Positions 48,705 through 59,520 of a stretch of DNA of 64,000 bases are shown here, in pieces. The DNA comes from Hormiphora californensis. Its lineage: Eukaryota > Ctenophora > Tentaculata > Cydippida > Pleurobrachiidae. Every line of letters starts with the position of its first letter. The stretch's first letter is position 1. Both the position numbers and the translations under genes were made by a program. The stretch lies in contig CM035350.1 in the NCBI GenBank assembly GCA_020137815.1, positions 849,011 through 913,010 on the forward strand. The letters are read 5' to 3'. A model generated the notes under the pieces. It saw nothing but the letters and a program-made list of their open reading frames with translations, did not search any database and was not told where the DNA came from.

Positions 48705-50070
48705 TAGGTTGAGAGGGTGTTGGTATCATGTAGTGTTGGTAGTACCAGTACCTCTCACTCCCCCCCCCCTTCCTGTAGGTTGAGAGGGTGTTGGTATCAT
48801 GTCGTGTTGGTACCAGTACCTCTCACCCCCCCCCCTTCCTGTAGGTTGAGAGGGTGTTGGTATCATGTCGTGTTGGTACCAGTACCTCTCACCCCCCCCC
48901 CTTCCTGTAGGTTGAGAGGGTGTTGGTATCATGTCGTGTTGGTACCAGTACCTCTCACCCCCCCCTTCCTGTAGGTTGAGAGGGTGTTGGTATCATGTCG
49001 TGTTGGTACCAGTACCTCTCACCCCCCCCCCCTTCCTGTAGGTTGAGAGGGTGTTGGTATCATGTCGTGTTGGTACCAGTACCTCTCACCCCCCCCCCTT
49101 CCTGTAGGTTGAGAGGGTGTTGGTATCATGTCGTGTTGGTACCAGTACCTCTCACCCCCCCCCCTTCCTGTAGGTTGAGAGGGTGTTGGTATCATGTCGT
49201 GTTGGTACCAGTACCTCTCACCCCCCCTTTCTGTAGGTTGAGAGGGTGTTGGTATCATGTCGTGTTGGTACCAGTACCTCTCACCCCACCCCCTTCCTGT
49301 AGGTTGAGAGGGTGTTGGTATCATGTCGTGTTGGTAGTACCAGTACCTCTCACACCCCCCTTCCTGTAGGTTGAGAGGGTGTTGGTATCATGTCGTGTTG
49401 GCACCAGTACCTCTCACCCCCCCCCCTTCCTGTAGGTTGAGAGGGTGTTGGTATCATGTCGTGTTGGTACCAGTACCTCTCACCCCCCCCCTTCCTGTAG
49501 GTTGAGAGGGTGTTGGTATCATGTCGTGTTGGTACCAGTACCTCTCACCCCCCCCCCCTTCCTGTAGGTTGAGAGGGTGTTGGTATCATGTCGTGTTGGT
49601 ACCAGTACCTCTCACCCCCCCCCCTTCCTGTAGGTTGAGAGGGTGTTGGTATCATGTCGTGTTGGTACCAGTACCTCTCACCCCCCCCCTTCCTGTAGGT
49701 TGAGAGGGTGTTGGTATCATGTCGTGTTGGTACCAGTACCTCTCACCCCCCCCCCTTCCTGTAGGTTGAGAGGGTGTTGGTATCATGTCGTGTTGGTACC
49801 AGTACCTCTCACCCCCCCCTTCCTGTAGGTTGAGAGGGTGTTGGTATCATGTCGTGTTGGTACCAGTACCTCTCACCCCCCCCCTTCCTGTAGGTTGAGA
49901 GGGTGTTGGTATCATGTCGTGTTGGTACCAGTACCTCTCACCCCCCCCTTCCTGTAGGTTGAGAGGGTGTTGGTATCATGTCGTGTTGGTACCAGTACCT
50001 CTCACCCCCCCCCCCTTCCTGTAGGTTGAGAGGGTGTTGGTATCATGTCGTGTTGGTACCAGTACCTCAG
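48704..50070. repeat. 21-copy array of a splice-acceptor plus exon-start unit (about 65 bp)
   Basis: Each unit consists of a C-rich tract, CTTCCTGTAG (a good 3' splice site) and GTTGAGAGGGTGTTGGTATC plus ATGTCGTGTTGGTACCAGTACCTC. I count 21 occurrences of TGTAGGTTGAGAGG, from 48705 to 50021. C-tract length varies (7-13), so the copies are not in one frame. The last copy runs directly into coding sequence of the kinesin-like gene. Confidence 0.92.
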
Positions 50071-51901
50071 GTACCCTGGTAGTACACACCAGTATAACCA
50101 ACACACGACATGTCATTGTTACTGAGGGACCTGCTATACACACCTTCACATTCGACCTAACTCTACCCATGAACGCTCCTCAAGAACTGGTTAGTGGGGG
50201 GCTGCACTTCGTAACCAAGTGGTAAAGTGGGCTTTACAAAATGTTGTACATTGCATTGTTAGGGTGGGTTTAACTAGAAAGTTAGCTAGAAAGTTTAGCT
50301 AGAAAGATTTTAAAACTTTAAAACGGACAAAACAATACAGCCTCCTCACTCTCCAGGTCCACAGTACAACAGAGAGGGCAGCAAGGTGTGTACGGGAGGG
50401 GAGGTCTGCTGTGTTAGTGTCTGTTACAAGGGACTCAACACCACCAGAACCACAGCTGCAACATCTCATAGGAGCGGTAGGTTGGTGGATAGATATTACC
50501 AATCGGTATTGGTGTTTAGGGTTTAGTAATCGAAATGTTTGTTACCCTCACTATTCCCTGACTCACCCGGCCCTCATATTTCAGATGTTGGAGGGTGTGC
50601 CTGGTGGAGCACAATTGACTGTGTCAGTTGGTACCTTTGTTAATAGTCAGATGTGTGATGGACTAGCTGAGCTGTCTACTGAGGAGGAGGCACGTGTCAG
50701 TGCTATACCTGTTAACACTACTGAACATGCACTAGACATGATATCCAAGGTACTACTGGAATAACATCAGAACCCCCTGTTTATCTTTATCAAGTATCAA
50801 CATCTCTAGACAATCTCCTCAATCTTGGTAACTCTCCTCTCTCCCAGGCAGAGATCCCTGATGAATACGAGCAGATTCTCTACCAGTTTAGTTACCGAAC
50901 AGTAGCTGACTTTACCAGTATTGGGTCTCTCTCTATAATGGTGACTAAGGAGGTGGACGGGGACACTGCTAAACTTCTAGCTGCATACAGGGAGACGGGT
51001 CAAGTATCCCCCAAGAAGTCAGGATCCAAACCCAACGTGCTGTGTGACACCCTTCGAGCATATGCAGGTATTGTGTGTGGGGGGGGGGTGGTTATTACCT
51101 AATATTGCTCCCAGGGGACAGCAATATTACTAGCAATAGTGTTCACTGTTCAGTACTGGATATCACTGTCTACCTGGGCAACGGTAGACCCGCATATTGT
51201 GTTATGTAACGCGCCGTGACATACTTGTTATGGGACACGCGCGCAGATTCTCATTTGTAGTCCATTGCATGTGGACCAGAGATGTGAGACTGCTGAGTTC
51301 GGAGTCTTTCAGAACATTGGTCTGATCATATTCTCAGAACCGCAGTCAGAGCATTAACCTGACAGTTCTGAGTTGGAACAGACTCCTTGAGAAGTATAGA
51401 CTGCCAAGGCACCAACAGTGCATATACGACAGTCGACAACTCCTGCCCTTATTAGCTCTGGTCTCTAACAAGTCTGGACCAAGAGGGTCCTTATTCTGGC
51501 CCTGAAACTAGTCAGCAACTAACCTGTTTGCTATGGAGATGGAGAACAGTTTAACCTATCAATAACCATAAAGAGGCGACATATATAGACATAGAATACG
51601 AGAAAGAATAAGAGGGAATTCATCCGATTGCTGATTCAGCCAATGAATGATGTTTGAAGTATCGGTCTATGCACTGGAACTGAGAACTGTATGAGTAGGA
51701 ATATAATTGTTTTTTCACTGCAGAGTTACTAACATGGTGATACTTTCAGAAAAAGGAGGGTACGTGGGAGTTCAGATGAACATTCATCCAGATCTAAACT
51801 CTCTACAAGACACACTAGCTCAGTTGAGATGGGCATCTAAAATAACCAACCAACCACCAGAAACACAAAACAAGAGAAAGGGATTGTTGTTCTTTAAGTA
51901 A
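50025..51901 (+). CDS. kinesin-14-like motor-homology domain, degenerate (probable pseudo-motor)
   Basis: Exons 50025-50189, 50357-50476, 50585-50749, 50848-51067 and 51750-51901 (TAA) join in frame. Landmarks against a kinesin-14 motor: RVLVSCRVGTS matches the opening IRVFCRVRP; FTFDLTLPMNAPQELV matches FxFDxVF...SQxEVF; LTVSVGTFVNSQMCDGLAEL matches VSxxEIYNExxxDLL; YRTVAD matches RTVAxT; and LNSLQDTLAQLRWASKI matches the end segment ETLxSLRFASKV. The P-loop position (AYGQTGSGKT) reads SVTRDSTPPE, switch I NxxSSRSH is absent, and the DLAGSE segment of switch II is missing. It should not hydrolyse ATP. Kinesin-14 partners Vik1/Cik1 of yeast are a precedent for nucleotide-free motor-homology domains. 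Exons upstream of 50025 are probably those at 41.5-43.0 kb (inference). Confidence 0.7.
51068..51749. other. last intron of the kinesin-like gene
   Basis: 682 bp between donor GTATTG and acceptor TTTCAG. An alternative acceptor at 51723 would bring a stop codon into frame. Nothing else recognised. Confidence 0.5.
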
Positions 51902-52579
51902 CACTTCATGGTTTGACTTTGAGTCCGGTTTGGCATTAATTAACTGTCATGGTTTGAGTTCTGTTTGGGATGTATGATATTGTGTGTGGGTGTACTAAAG
52001 TTGAATTTGTGTATAGTTTTTGTGTAGGCACTAGGCATGTGTAAATAATGTAGTAAGTTTAGTATGCATGTAATATATGGTAAACGTGTATTATATTAGT
52101 CTTATTTATCTGTAGCATTGCATGTTTATAACTTAAACTGTATCATTTATTCAATTGCTTAAGGGTTACGGGTGTATCTAAACATTCAATTTGTGTATTA
52201 AACTGTTTATGAACTCAAAGAAGCTTCTTTCTTATTTAGTAAGTTGCCAATGCATGGTGATCGGTATTGGTGAAGCTGGACCGCGCGAGATCTTGAGGAG
52301 TGCTTTGCTGCTCCATGTGCGCGTGTGTCACAAGGCCAGGTGCGCGCCGCTAAAATTATGAATAAAAAATGAAATTCATTTCGTGTTTTTTCAAGTTCCA
52401 AAAGTTAAAAAGTCACTCAAAAATTCAAAACTTAAAGTCTGTACCTCCTGCTGGCTGCTGCTGGTAATTTTACAATCACCCATTAGGGGACCACCGACCA
52501 TGATTTGATTCTCTTGATAAGGGATACTGTGCTAGATATCTAAAGATTTAACTCCAAGTTAATTGTTTTTAGTTGTAGC
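51902..52579. other. intergenic region
   Basis: Between the kinesin-like stop and the EEF1D start. AT-rich first half (3' UTR), then sequence that should contain the EEF1D promoter. No gene seen. Confidence 0.5.
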
Positions 52580-53508
52580 ATGGCGTGTGCTGTTGATCCC
52601 CGAATGATGGACCTCGTCTGGACTGACCGGTATGAGTATGAGGCTGTCATGCACAAGCGACCTGCATGCTCTCAGGCCGAGCCCTCTGCTACGGAAGGTG
52701 CTGCCACTACCACTACCTCATCTGCTGTTACCGGCAGCTGTAAGTTAAAGGGAATCTGATAAGGTTATCATTTCTAATTAAACTGATACTGATTGTTTTC
52801 GATTACTGCATTACTAACCGAACTATCCCTCAGCTGTTGTTGCTGAGCTGGAGGCAGCCCGAGGATTCATCAGGGCATCTCTTGGTGCTGAGAAGAAGCC
52901 CACTACCCAGGAGACCCTGTTGGAGCGTGCTACCTACCTGGAGTCCTCCAACAAGGCCCTAAAGAAGCTGGTAGAGGATCTCCAGAAGAGGATCACCTCT
53001 ATGGAGGGTACTTGTTCAGGGTGGTGCCAAGGTGTCTGCTGCCCCCACCAAGGCTGCTGCTGCCCCTGCTGCCAAGAAGGTCGAGGAGAGCGATGATGAT
53101 GATTTCAAATTCTCTGATGATGAGGATGAGAAACCCGCCGCCCCCAAGGAGACCGAGATGCAGAAAATGAAGCGCCTCGCGGCCGAGAAGAAAGCTGCAG
53201 CTGAGGCTGACAAGAAGGCCAAGGACAAGAAGAAGCCCGTCCTGAAGTCCAACGTTATCCTAGATGTGAAGCCCTGGGACGATGAGACCGACATGAAGGA
53301 GCTGGAGAAGGCCGTGCGAGGTGTTGAAATGGAGGGACTTGTTTGGGGTAGCTCTAAACTCGTTGAGATCGGATTCGGAATCAAGAAGCTGCAGATCAGT
53401 ACCTGTATTGTGGATGATTTGGTTGGTCCTCTATGATCTGGAGGACAACATCAGCGCCCTGGAAGACTTCGTCCAGTCTGTCGATATTGCATCTCACAAC
53501 AAGATCTA
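52580..53508 (+). CDS. EEF1D: elongation factor 1-delta (EF-1B subunit), copy 1, with frame breaks
   Basis: Exon 1 52580-52739 ([20 protein letters not shown]) and exon 2 from 52834, which encodes a leucine-zipper-like coiled coil ([20 protein letters not shown]). Then comes an acidic [17 protein letters not shown] segment and the guanine-exchange domain: [32 protein letters not shown], ending [14 protein letters not shown]. This is the GEF subunit that recharges eEF1A with GTP. Two frame changes are visible, one between 53001 and 53031 and one at GGTCCTCTATGATCTG (about 53425-53436), where the C-terminal 25 residues continue in another frame. A stretch GTACTTGTTCAG at 53008-53019 resembles a shrunken intron. 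Sequencing error or pseudogenisation cannot be separated here. Confidence 0.85.
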
Positions 53509-53755
53509 AATGCGTTTATTGTACAAAGTTTCCCTCTTTAATTTTATTTTGGTTTTGAATCCGCAAATATAATCTGCTTTGTGTTTCTAATTTCTCTGGA
53601 CCTCCACCTTCACATCTATCAGATTTGCTCAGTCCAATTCGTTCACCATTTCACAATTTTTCACAACTTTAAGTTTGGTTCAATTCTTTCCCTCATGCAG
53701 CTAACCATGTAGTATTGTCCTAACCCTTCCAAATTCCCGTGATTCTAGAGTAGCA

Positions 53756-54364
53756 TCATGCAGCTTTTTGGAGGACTCGAGGGACGGATTGAGAAACTGG
53801 AGGCTGAGAATGCCCACCTTTTCAACGTTACCAACATCCTGGCTAAGAGGCTGGCTGAGCTTGAGAAGTCTCTAGATGGCCAGGCCCCTGCTGCCCCCAC
53901 CAAGGCTGCTGCTGCTGCCCCTGCTGCCAAGAAGGTCGAGGAGAGCGATGATGATGATTTCAAATTCTCTGATGACGAGGATGAGAAACCAGCCGCCCCC
54001 AAGGAGACCGAGATGCAGAAAATGAAGCGCCTCGCGGCCGAGAAGAAAGCTGCAGCTGAGGCTGACAAGAAGGCCAAGGACAAGAAGAAGCCCGTCCTGA
54101 AGTCCAACGTTATCCTAGGATGTGAAGCCCTGGGACGATGAGACCGACATGAAGGAGCTGGAGAAGGCCGTGCGAGGTGTTGAAATGGAGGGACTCGTTT
54201 GGGGTAGCTCTAAACTCGTTGAGATCGGATTTGGAATCAAGAAGCTGCAGATCAGTACCTGTATTGTGGATGATTTGGTTGGTCCTCTACGATCTGGAGG
54301 ACAACATCAGCGCCCTGGAAGACTTCGTCCAGTCTGTCGATATTGCATCTCACAACAAGATCTA
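53756..54364 (+). pseudogene. EEF1D partial second copy (alternative zipper exon plus GEF domain)
   Basis: An exon entered after GTGATTCTAG encodes another zipper (LFGGLEGRIEKLEAENAHLF and LAKRLAELEKSL), then the same acidic and GEF sequence as copy 1, 856 bp away. Identity is very high from the CCCACCAAGGCTGCT stretch to just past the stop, then ends. It has its own extra G at about 54119 (frame break before the KPWDDETD segment) and shares the frame break at GGTCCTCTACGATCTG (about 54281-54292). It may be the gene's true 3' end, with copy 1 the duplicate, or the reverse. Confidence 0.7.
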
Positions 54365-54642
54365 AATGTACAATGTCCTAGGCTGCTCTCTTTTTACTTG
54401 ATCTTATTTATTTTGTGGTGTTCTTACTCAAACTAATGACCTGCCTTTTTAATCTGAATCCCCCATTACAGTTCCCCCTGAATCATGCGATGATAAATCC
54501 ATGTTATCTAACCCTCCTCCCCCTCCTCTAACCCTCCAATTACAATCCCCCTTGATAAAATACCTTGTAATCTAACCCTCCTCTAACTAACCCTCCTCTC
54601 ACCAGCCCCTAGCTCATGTCCATATGGTTGCATCTCTCTCAG

Positions 54643-55410
54643 GGTTTACTACAATACACATCAAATGAGGATGAGATACGTCTAACACTGATCAGAAACA
54701 ATGGCCTGACCTCAGAGTGTATCCAAGGTGTAGAGGAGCTGGCTAGTGTTAACAAGGGCTTCAACCCCCGTTACTCCTTTACAAACACCTACATCAGGAA
54801 CTTACTAAACCTTGGCATGAAGCCAGATAATCTCTCTATAGCGGGTAGTACAATACACTTGACCACTACCCTACCCAACCTGAAATCTAGTGCCGTCTTT
54901 ACCTGGGAGTTTGATATGAAGGAGTGTTATAATGTCATGGAGTCTGTATACAACCCCATTATTGCTACCTCTATGTTGCTGTTAGACCAGCGGGCTGTCA
55001 TGGCAACACTTCTTAGGAAGAAGGACAAGGAGATAGAGGAATACAAATCTCTAGGACTAACTCTCTCCAAGAAATCAAAACTATCCGAACCATTCGATCA
55101 GGATAAGGTACTGAGTGGGGTTAAACAGACAAAGCGGTCCCTGTCTGATATGCTGGGCAGTGAGGGCTTCATGGAGGCGTATGATACCGTTAGTACTAGT
55201 GGAGGGGTTGGAGGTGTTAAGGTAGAGAGAGTCAAGAAGGAGCAGGTTACCATGGGGATTGTGTTTGAGGATTCATTCTCCCAACCTGACCCAACTTCTC
55301 TCACACCTGAACCTGTCCTGAAACCTGATCCAGTGTCACCTGATCCAGCACCTGTAGAACCTGTTAAAAAGGAGGAGGAGAGAAGGAGCAAGAAAACACG
55401 CCGGCTATGA
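54643..55410 (+). CDS. NHEJ1: non-homologous end-joining factor 1 (XLF), exon 1 not found
   Basis: A large exon entered after CTCTCTCAG and ending TGA at 55408-55410. Human XLF residues from about 50 onwards align by eye. The head domain is recognisable by the spacing of LNLGMKPDN and FTWEFDM (human FYWNFHC). The stalk helix RAVMATLLRKKDKEIEEYKS matches [20 protein letters not shown], followed by SEPFDQ for TEPFEE. The long Pro/acidic tail ends in KKEEERRSKKTRRL, a basic terminus like the Ku-binding motif of XLF. Role: bridging XRCC4-LIG4 at DNA double-strand breaks in the nucleus. The first roughly 50 residues should lie in an upstream exon, which I did not find between 54365 and 54642. Confidence 0.85.
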   Translation, partial: GLLQYTSNEDEIRLTLIRNNGLTSECIQGVEELASVNKGFNPRYSFTNTYIRNLLNLGMKPDNLSIAGSTIHLTTTLPNLKSSAVFTWEFDMKECYNVMESVYNPIIATSMLLLDQRAVMATLLRKKDKEIEEYKSLGLTLSKKSKLSEPFDQDKVLSGVKQTKRSLSDMLGSEGFMEAYDTVSTSGGVGGVKVERVKKEQVTMGIVFEDSFSQPDPTSLTPEPVLKPDPVSPDPAPVEPVKKEEERRSKKTRRL

Positions 55411-56265
55411 AATCACCCAGAACAGGTAACTGCACCACGAGTGATCCCTCTATTTATTGGCAAGACAACAGGTAGTGGGGCACATGAGAGTTCCCGTGCC
55501 CCACTGTAGATGTCGTGCTACACTAGACCCCAGGTTATAGCCAATGTGGGATGCTGGTACATGCTCCCACTGACCGAGATTTCCAACAAACACTTCCTGA
55601 TACTACTAAATATTGTGTGCTGCAGTAACCAGTAACATGATTCTAAACTATTATCCAATGTTTCAGAAGATTTCCAAGATGTTGATCAGATTGTCCGCGA
55701 ACACAGGATATATTCCAACCCACTAGCCCCCAGGTAAATCACAAGACTCACTACTATACTACACTACTACACAGCTGTGAAGATACCCAACCTCTAACTG
55801 TGGATCTGTGTGTTGTGCAATATTGCACCACCAGTCACTGAGGATCTGAGCTGTTGATAACATGATGACAAACCAAGACACATCTAGAAATGCACCAAAT
55901 ATAATTTGTGTTGCATTGTGAGAGTTAGTTTTCAAGCTGAATACCCTTCTAATATCTCTCTCTATGGTAACTATGGTAACACACGAGGTTATCTTCTAGT
56001 TACCATGGTAACAACTCAGGGATATACAGTAAGAGATGAATATTCATATCCAAATGTAATATACCTCCACTAACTATGTTTCATCCTCTCCTAGGTCAGT
56101 GCCCTGGTTGTGGTCCTCAGCGCCTACTACATTCTAGAAATCTCCTACATGTTGAGTGCGGAGCTGCTTGTCAAGTTGTACAAACCATGGACTGTTTTAT
56201 TTTTCTATTTGTTCAGAGCAATTTGTAATATTTTGTGTACCATAGACACGTTTTAATATTCCTGT
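55411..56265. other. spacer with one possible exon
   Basis: A splice-bounded stretch at about 55666-55734 (acceptor TTTCAG, donor GTAAAT) reads EDFQDVDQIVREHRIYSNPL and could join 56097 onward, reaching a stop soon after. It may be an alternative 3' end of NHEJ1 or a separate short gene. A hairpin lies at 55474-55506 (GTGGGGCAC ... GTGCCCCAC). Confidence 0.35.
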
Positions 56266-56590
56266 TATATCCCAAACTTGCTTGTTTCATCTTCTTTTAA
56301 CACTCTAAATCCTCCAATACTACCAGAGCTGTGTGACTAACCCCTGCTCCTGACCTCCATCCCAGATGTCGTCCCTATTGGAGCCTGGTGAGGCATGTCC
56401 CCTGATACACATGACCAACCTGAGGGTGTTTACCCCCACCTCGGACAGGATGGGACGGAACACTGGTATCATCTGTACTATCGGACCCGTCACTAGAGAG
56501 GTGAGAGTGCTTTATCTGGTTATCAGGGATTACACTGTCAAATCATTGCTTGTTTCTTTATTACCTGGTCAGTTTTCACTGCCATCCCAC
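56266..56590 (+). repeat. tandem-duplicated segment with pyruvate kinase exon 1, left copy
   Basis: Shares the sequence from CCCAAACTTGCTTGTTTCAT through the exon and the first 90 bp of the intron with 59858-60175, at about 95% identity by eye. Confidence 0.85.
56366..56500 (+). pseudogene. duplicated first coding exon of pyruvate kinase (left copy)
   Basis: Encodes [20 protein letters not shown] and [13 protein letters not shown], the same protein as 59954-60088, with intact donor GTGAGAG. It could act as an alternative first exon (splicing over 3.7 kb to 60208) or be a relic. Differences from the right copy are synonymous by eye. Confidence 0.75.
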
Positions 56591-56739
56591 CAGGAAACGA
56601 CCGAACCGGGTTTTTTTTCCACCGAACCGAACCGAACCGAATTTGAAAAACTTTTTTACCGAACCGAACCGAACCGAACCGAACCGAATTTCGGTAACCG
56701 AACCGAACCGAACCATACAAAACTTTTTCTGTATAAATG

Positions 56740-57115
56740 TTTCTCTAAAAAGTCATGGAGATCACCAATCAAGGTATTGAGAATCATTCTCTGAAATTTT
56801 GTTAAAAAATGTTTGAAAAAATTTCAAAGTCAATTTTGTGAAAAAATTTTCAAAGTCAATTTTATCGTAAATTTTCTATGTCAGTTTTTGCGTACGAATC
56901 GTGTTTCGAATCGGCAATGCTATACGGGAATGGTATTGCTAATTAGCAGGATTAAACGAACCATGAATCGTGTCTCTCTAAATTTCCTAATTAGATTTGA
57001 TGGGGGATCACGTATCAGCACAATCCATCTCGGACCCACTAATTACCAACATCACTCCCGTTTAGCATTGTCGATTAGAAACACGATTCGTATACCATAA
57101 TTTACTTCAAATATT
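56740..57115. repeat. left arm of a repeated module within the hAT-like element
   Basis: Shares GTACGAATCGTGTTTCGAAT, GCTAATTAGCAGGATT and CATCTCGGACCCACTAATTA with 59045-59520. Direct similarity covers about 230 bp, and inverted matches exist at the outer ends (ATTGAGAATCATTCTCTGAA). Confidence 0.7.
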
Positions 57116-57119
57116 TTTT

Positions 57120-59030
57120 CCCTGCCCGGGTGAATGCCGAAGGCATTCACCCGGATGCCTTTTTACTTTGTAAAAAGGCATAGCAGGGTTAGAATTCGAA
57201 AACGACATTTTGGTATACTAACTAATCGGTAGAGGGACATTTTTTGGTCACACTTTCGTTGCGAGGGCAACGGTGTAGCAACTAGAGCCGCGCACACAGT
57301 GACGAGCTACTCCTTCATCAAACACCTCATTGGCACAGTTTGATGGACGTGTGTGCGCGCGCCACTCAACAAAACATGAAATGCTCTGCCGCGCGTTTCG
57401 CGTGTTACATACACATTTTCATCTTGCGAGTCGAGTATGAGATGTTAGATAAGGAATGTCAAAAGCTGGTTAGCAAGTGTCATGTGATTGGGAGTTAGCT
57501 AACTCTAAGCTATGTGAGAAGTATACTGACAATTAAAGAGAAACAACGATTTTGCAGTACTAATATTCAATTAAGAACAGGAGCTTTCGACTGATCTATG
57601 TCAGACGTCTTCAGCTATAACAACAATGAAAATGAAAGTGTTTATGTAGTGGAGAAGAGGATATGGGATCCGGGGAGGGGAGGAGAGAGGAAGGGATGAG
57701 ATCCGAGAAGGAAGATGCGATCCGAGAGGAGGGGATGGGGGAGGTGATCCACGGGAAGGGAGAAGAGGTGATCCGAGCTGAAGAGAATTAGGAAACAGGT
57801 TTGGGAGATCTAGGTTTGATGGAGATGCCAGCAGGTCGGGGTTTGAAGGAGTTAGCAATCCTGGGGAGAAGGTGAGTCCATTGGAGGTTGACAGTAGGAA
57901 CTTTATCTGTTCGGTTAATCGCCGGTTGAAGAGTGTGAATAGCAGCTTGTTCCAGTAGATTTAGACTGAGGCAGGAGGAAGAAGAGGAGAGGATAGATGT
58001 AGAATTCCAGTCCATGGTGTGTCCAAATTCCCGAGCGTGGATAGCAGGAGCAGATTTCATCTTCCCATCGGTGTTGTAGAGAGAGTTGTTGTAGAAGTTT
58101 GATTCGTGCTCCTTAATCCGAGTTTTAACTGGTCGCTTGGTCTGGCCAACGTAGAAAGATGAGCAGTCGCGGCAGGGAATGGAGTAGATGGAGTTGGGAG
58201 TACTATCAGAAGGAGGCGAAGATTTGGTCTGGGTGAGGATGTTCCGTAGGGTAGAAGAGGAAGAGAAGGTGACGTCTATGTTGTAGCGGGTGAGGGTCCG
58301 TTTGAGTCGAGAGGAGAGGTCCGGGTGATAGGGTAGGACTACACGATGGACGAAGGAAGAAGGAGGACGAGATTTTGATGGTTTGGGGTGTAGAAGGCGG
58401 TCCCGAACAGTAGACATCAGAGTGGAGATCTCGTAGGGAGGAAATCCATTGCAGAGACAGATGTTGTAGACTGTGTCGAGTTCCTCTTCGAGATGTTGGG
58501 GAGAACAGATGTTGTAGGCCCGACGGGTTAAGGATTGGATAACAGAGCGGCGTGTAGAGGCAGGAGTAGAGGAGTTGTACTTGAGATAGAGGTTGGTATG
58601 TGTAGGTTTCCGGTAGACAGAGGTAGAGAGGTCGGGATGGAGAAGGACGTCAAGATAGGGGAGAAGTCCATCCTTAGGGTGCTCGATGGTGTACTTGAGA
58701 TCTGGAGCAAGGGAGTTGATGTAGGAGAAGAAAGACTCGGCGTGATCGTAATCCCTGGCAGCTCCTATGGCGTCGTCAACGAAGTGGTTCCAAGATCCCA
58801 GTGGGTCGGAGAAGGACTTGAGAGCGTGTTGTTCCTGTTCCGTAACACGAATCTCAGCCAGGATGACGGTGAGGGGAGAACCCATCGCTCCTCCGTATGC
58901 ATCTCACATGCATCTCACATTACATTATGACCAAGCCTTGATCCTGTTGGCAGTGACAATGTCACTGACATGTGAAACGGTAGGGCAGGGAAACACAGCA
59001 TTATGAATACATAATGCAATAATTCTTGTT
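57120..59030 (-). mobile_element. Penelope-like element, 5'-truncated
   Basis: Left end (its 3' side) has two hairpins, CCGGGTGAATGCCGAAGGCA with TTCACCCGG, and ATGCCTTTTTAC/GTAAAAAGGCAT. Right end has GGCAGGGAAACACAGCATTA and TGAATACATAATGC. The coding part retains only the C-terminal RT and GIY-YIG nuclease. Confidence 0.75.
57788..58885 (-). pseudogene. Penelope-like reverse transcriptase C-terminus plus GIY-YIG endonuclease
   Basis: 365 codons starting exactly at the RT motif MGSPLTVILAEI, followed by FVDDAIGAA (catalytic DD), the RT end (YLDVLLHPD, SVYRKPTHTNLYL) and the nuclease: YSIPCRDCSSFYVGQTKRPV, R..EH..., ending with HTMDWNSTSIL and the Glu of LEQAAIHTLQP. The order RT then GIY-YIG is specific to Penelope-like elements. 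The fingers and first catalytic Asp are missing, so it is a truncated copy; the remaining frame is intact. Confidence 0.88.
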
Positions 59031-59044
59031 CACAAAAAAAATTT

Positions 59045-59520
59045 CACAAAATTTCAGGTAATGATTCTCAATACCTTGATCGATGCTCTCCATGAATTTT
59101 TAGAGAAACATTTAATTTTGTGAAAAAACTTTGTAAAATATTTCAAAGTCAATTTCGGAAAAAAATTCTATGTCAATTTTGCCGTACGAATCGTGTTGCG
59201 AATCGGTGATGCTATGCGGCAGTGCTCTCGCTAATTAGCAGGATTTATTGAAACATGAATCGTTTCCCCTAAACTTCCTAATTAGATTTGATGGAGGATC
59301 ACGTATCAGCATAATCCATCTCGGACCCACTAATTAGCAACATCACTCCCGCTTAGCAATACCGATTCGAAACACGATTCGTACGCAAAAATTGACATAG
59401 AAAATTTTCCATAAAATTGACTCTGAAATATTTTCCAAACTTTTTTACAAAATTTCAGAGAATGATTCTTAACACCTTGATCGGTGCTCTCCATGAATTT
59501 TTTGAAAAATAAAGTTTCTG
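59045..59520. repeat. right copy of the repeated module within the hAT-like element
   Basis: Counterpart of 56740-57115; contains CGATTCGAAACACGATTCGT and TTGACATAGAAAATTTTCCA. Non-coding. Confidence 0.7.

Noticed and set aside
48717-49369. Plus-strand repeat protein RLRGCWYHVVLVPVPLTPPP
   Set aside because: Reading frame through the 65-bp array shifts with C-tract length, and units are split by splice-acceptor sequence; not a protein-coding repeat.
51707-51749. Using the acceptor at 51723 for the last kinesin-like exon
   Set aside because: With the upstream exon ending in phase 1 this brings a TGA into frame; the acceptor at 51749 restores a frame matching kinesin.
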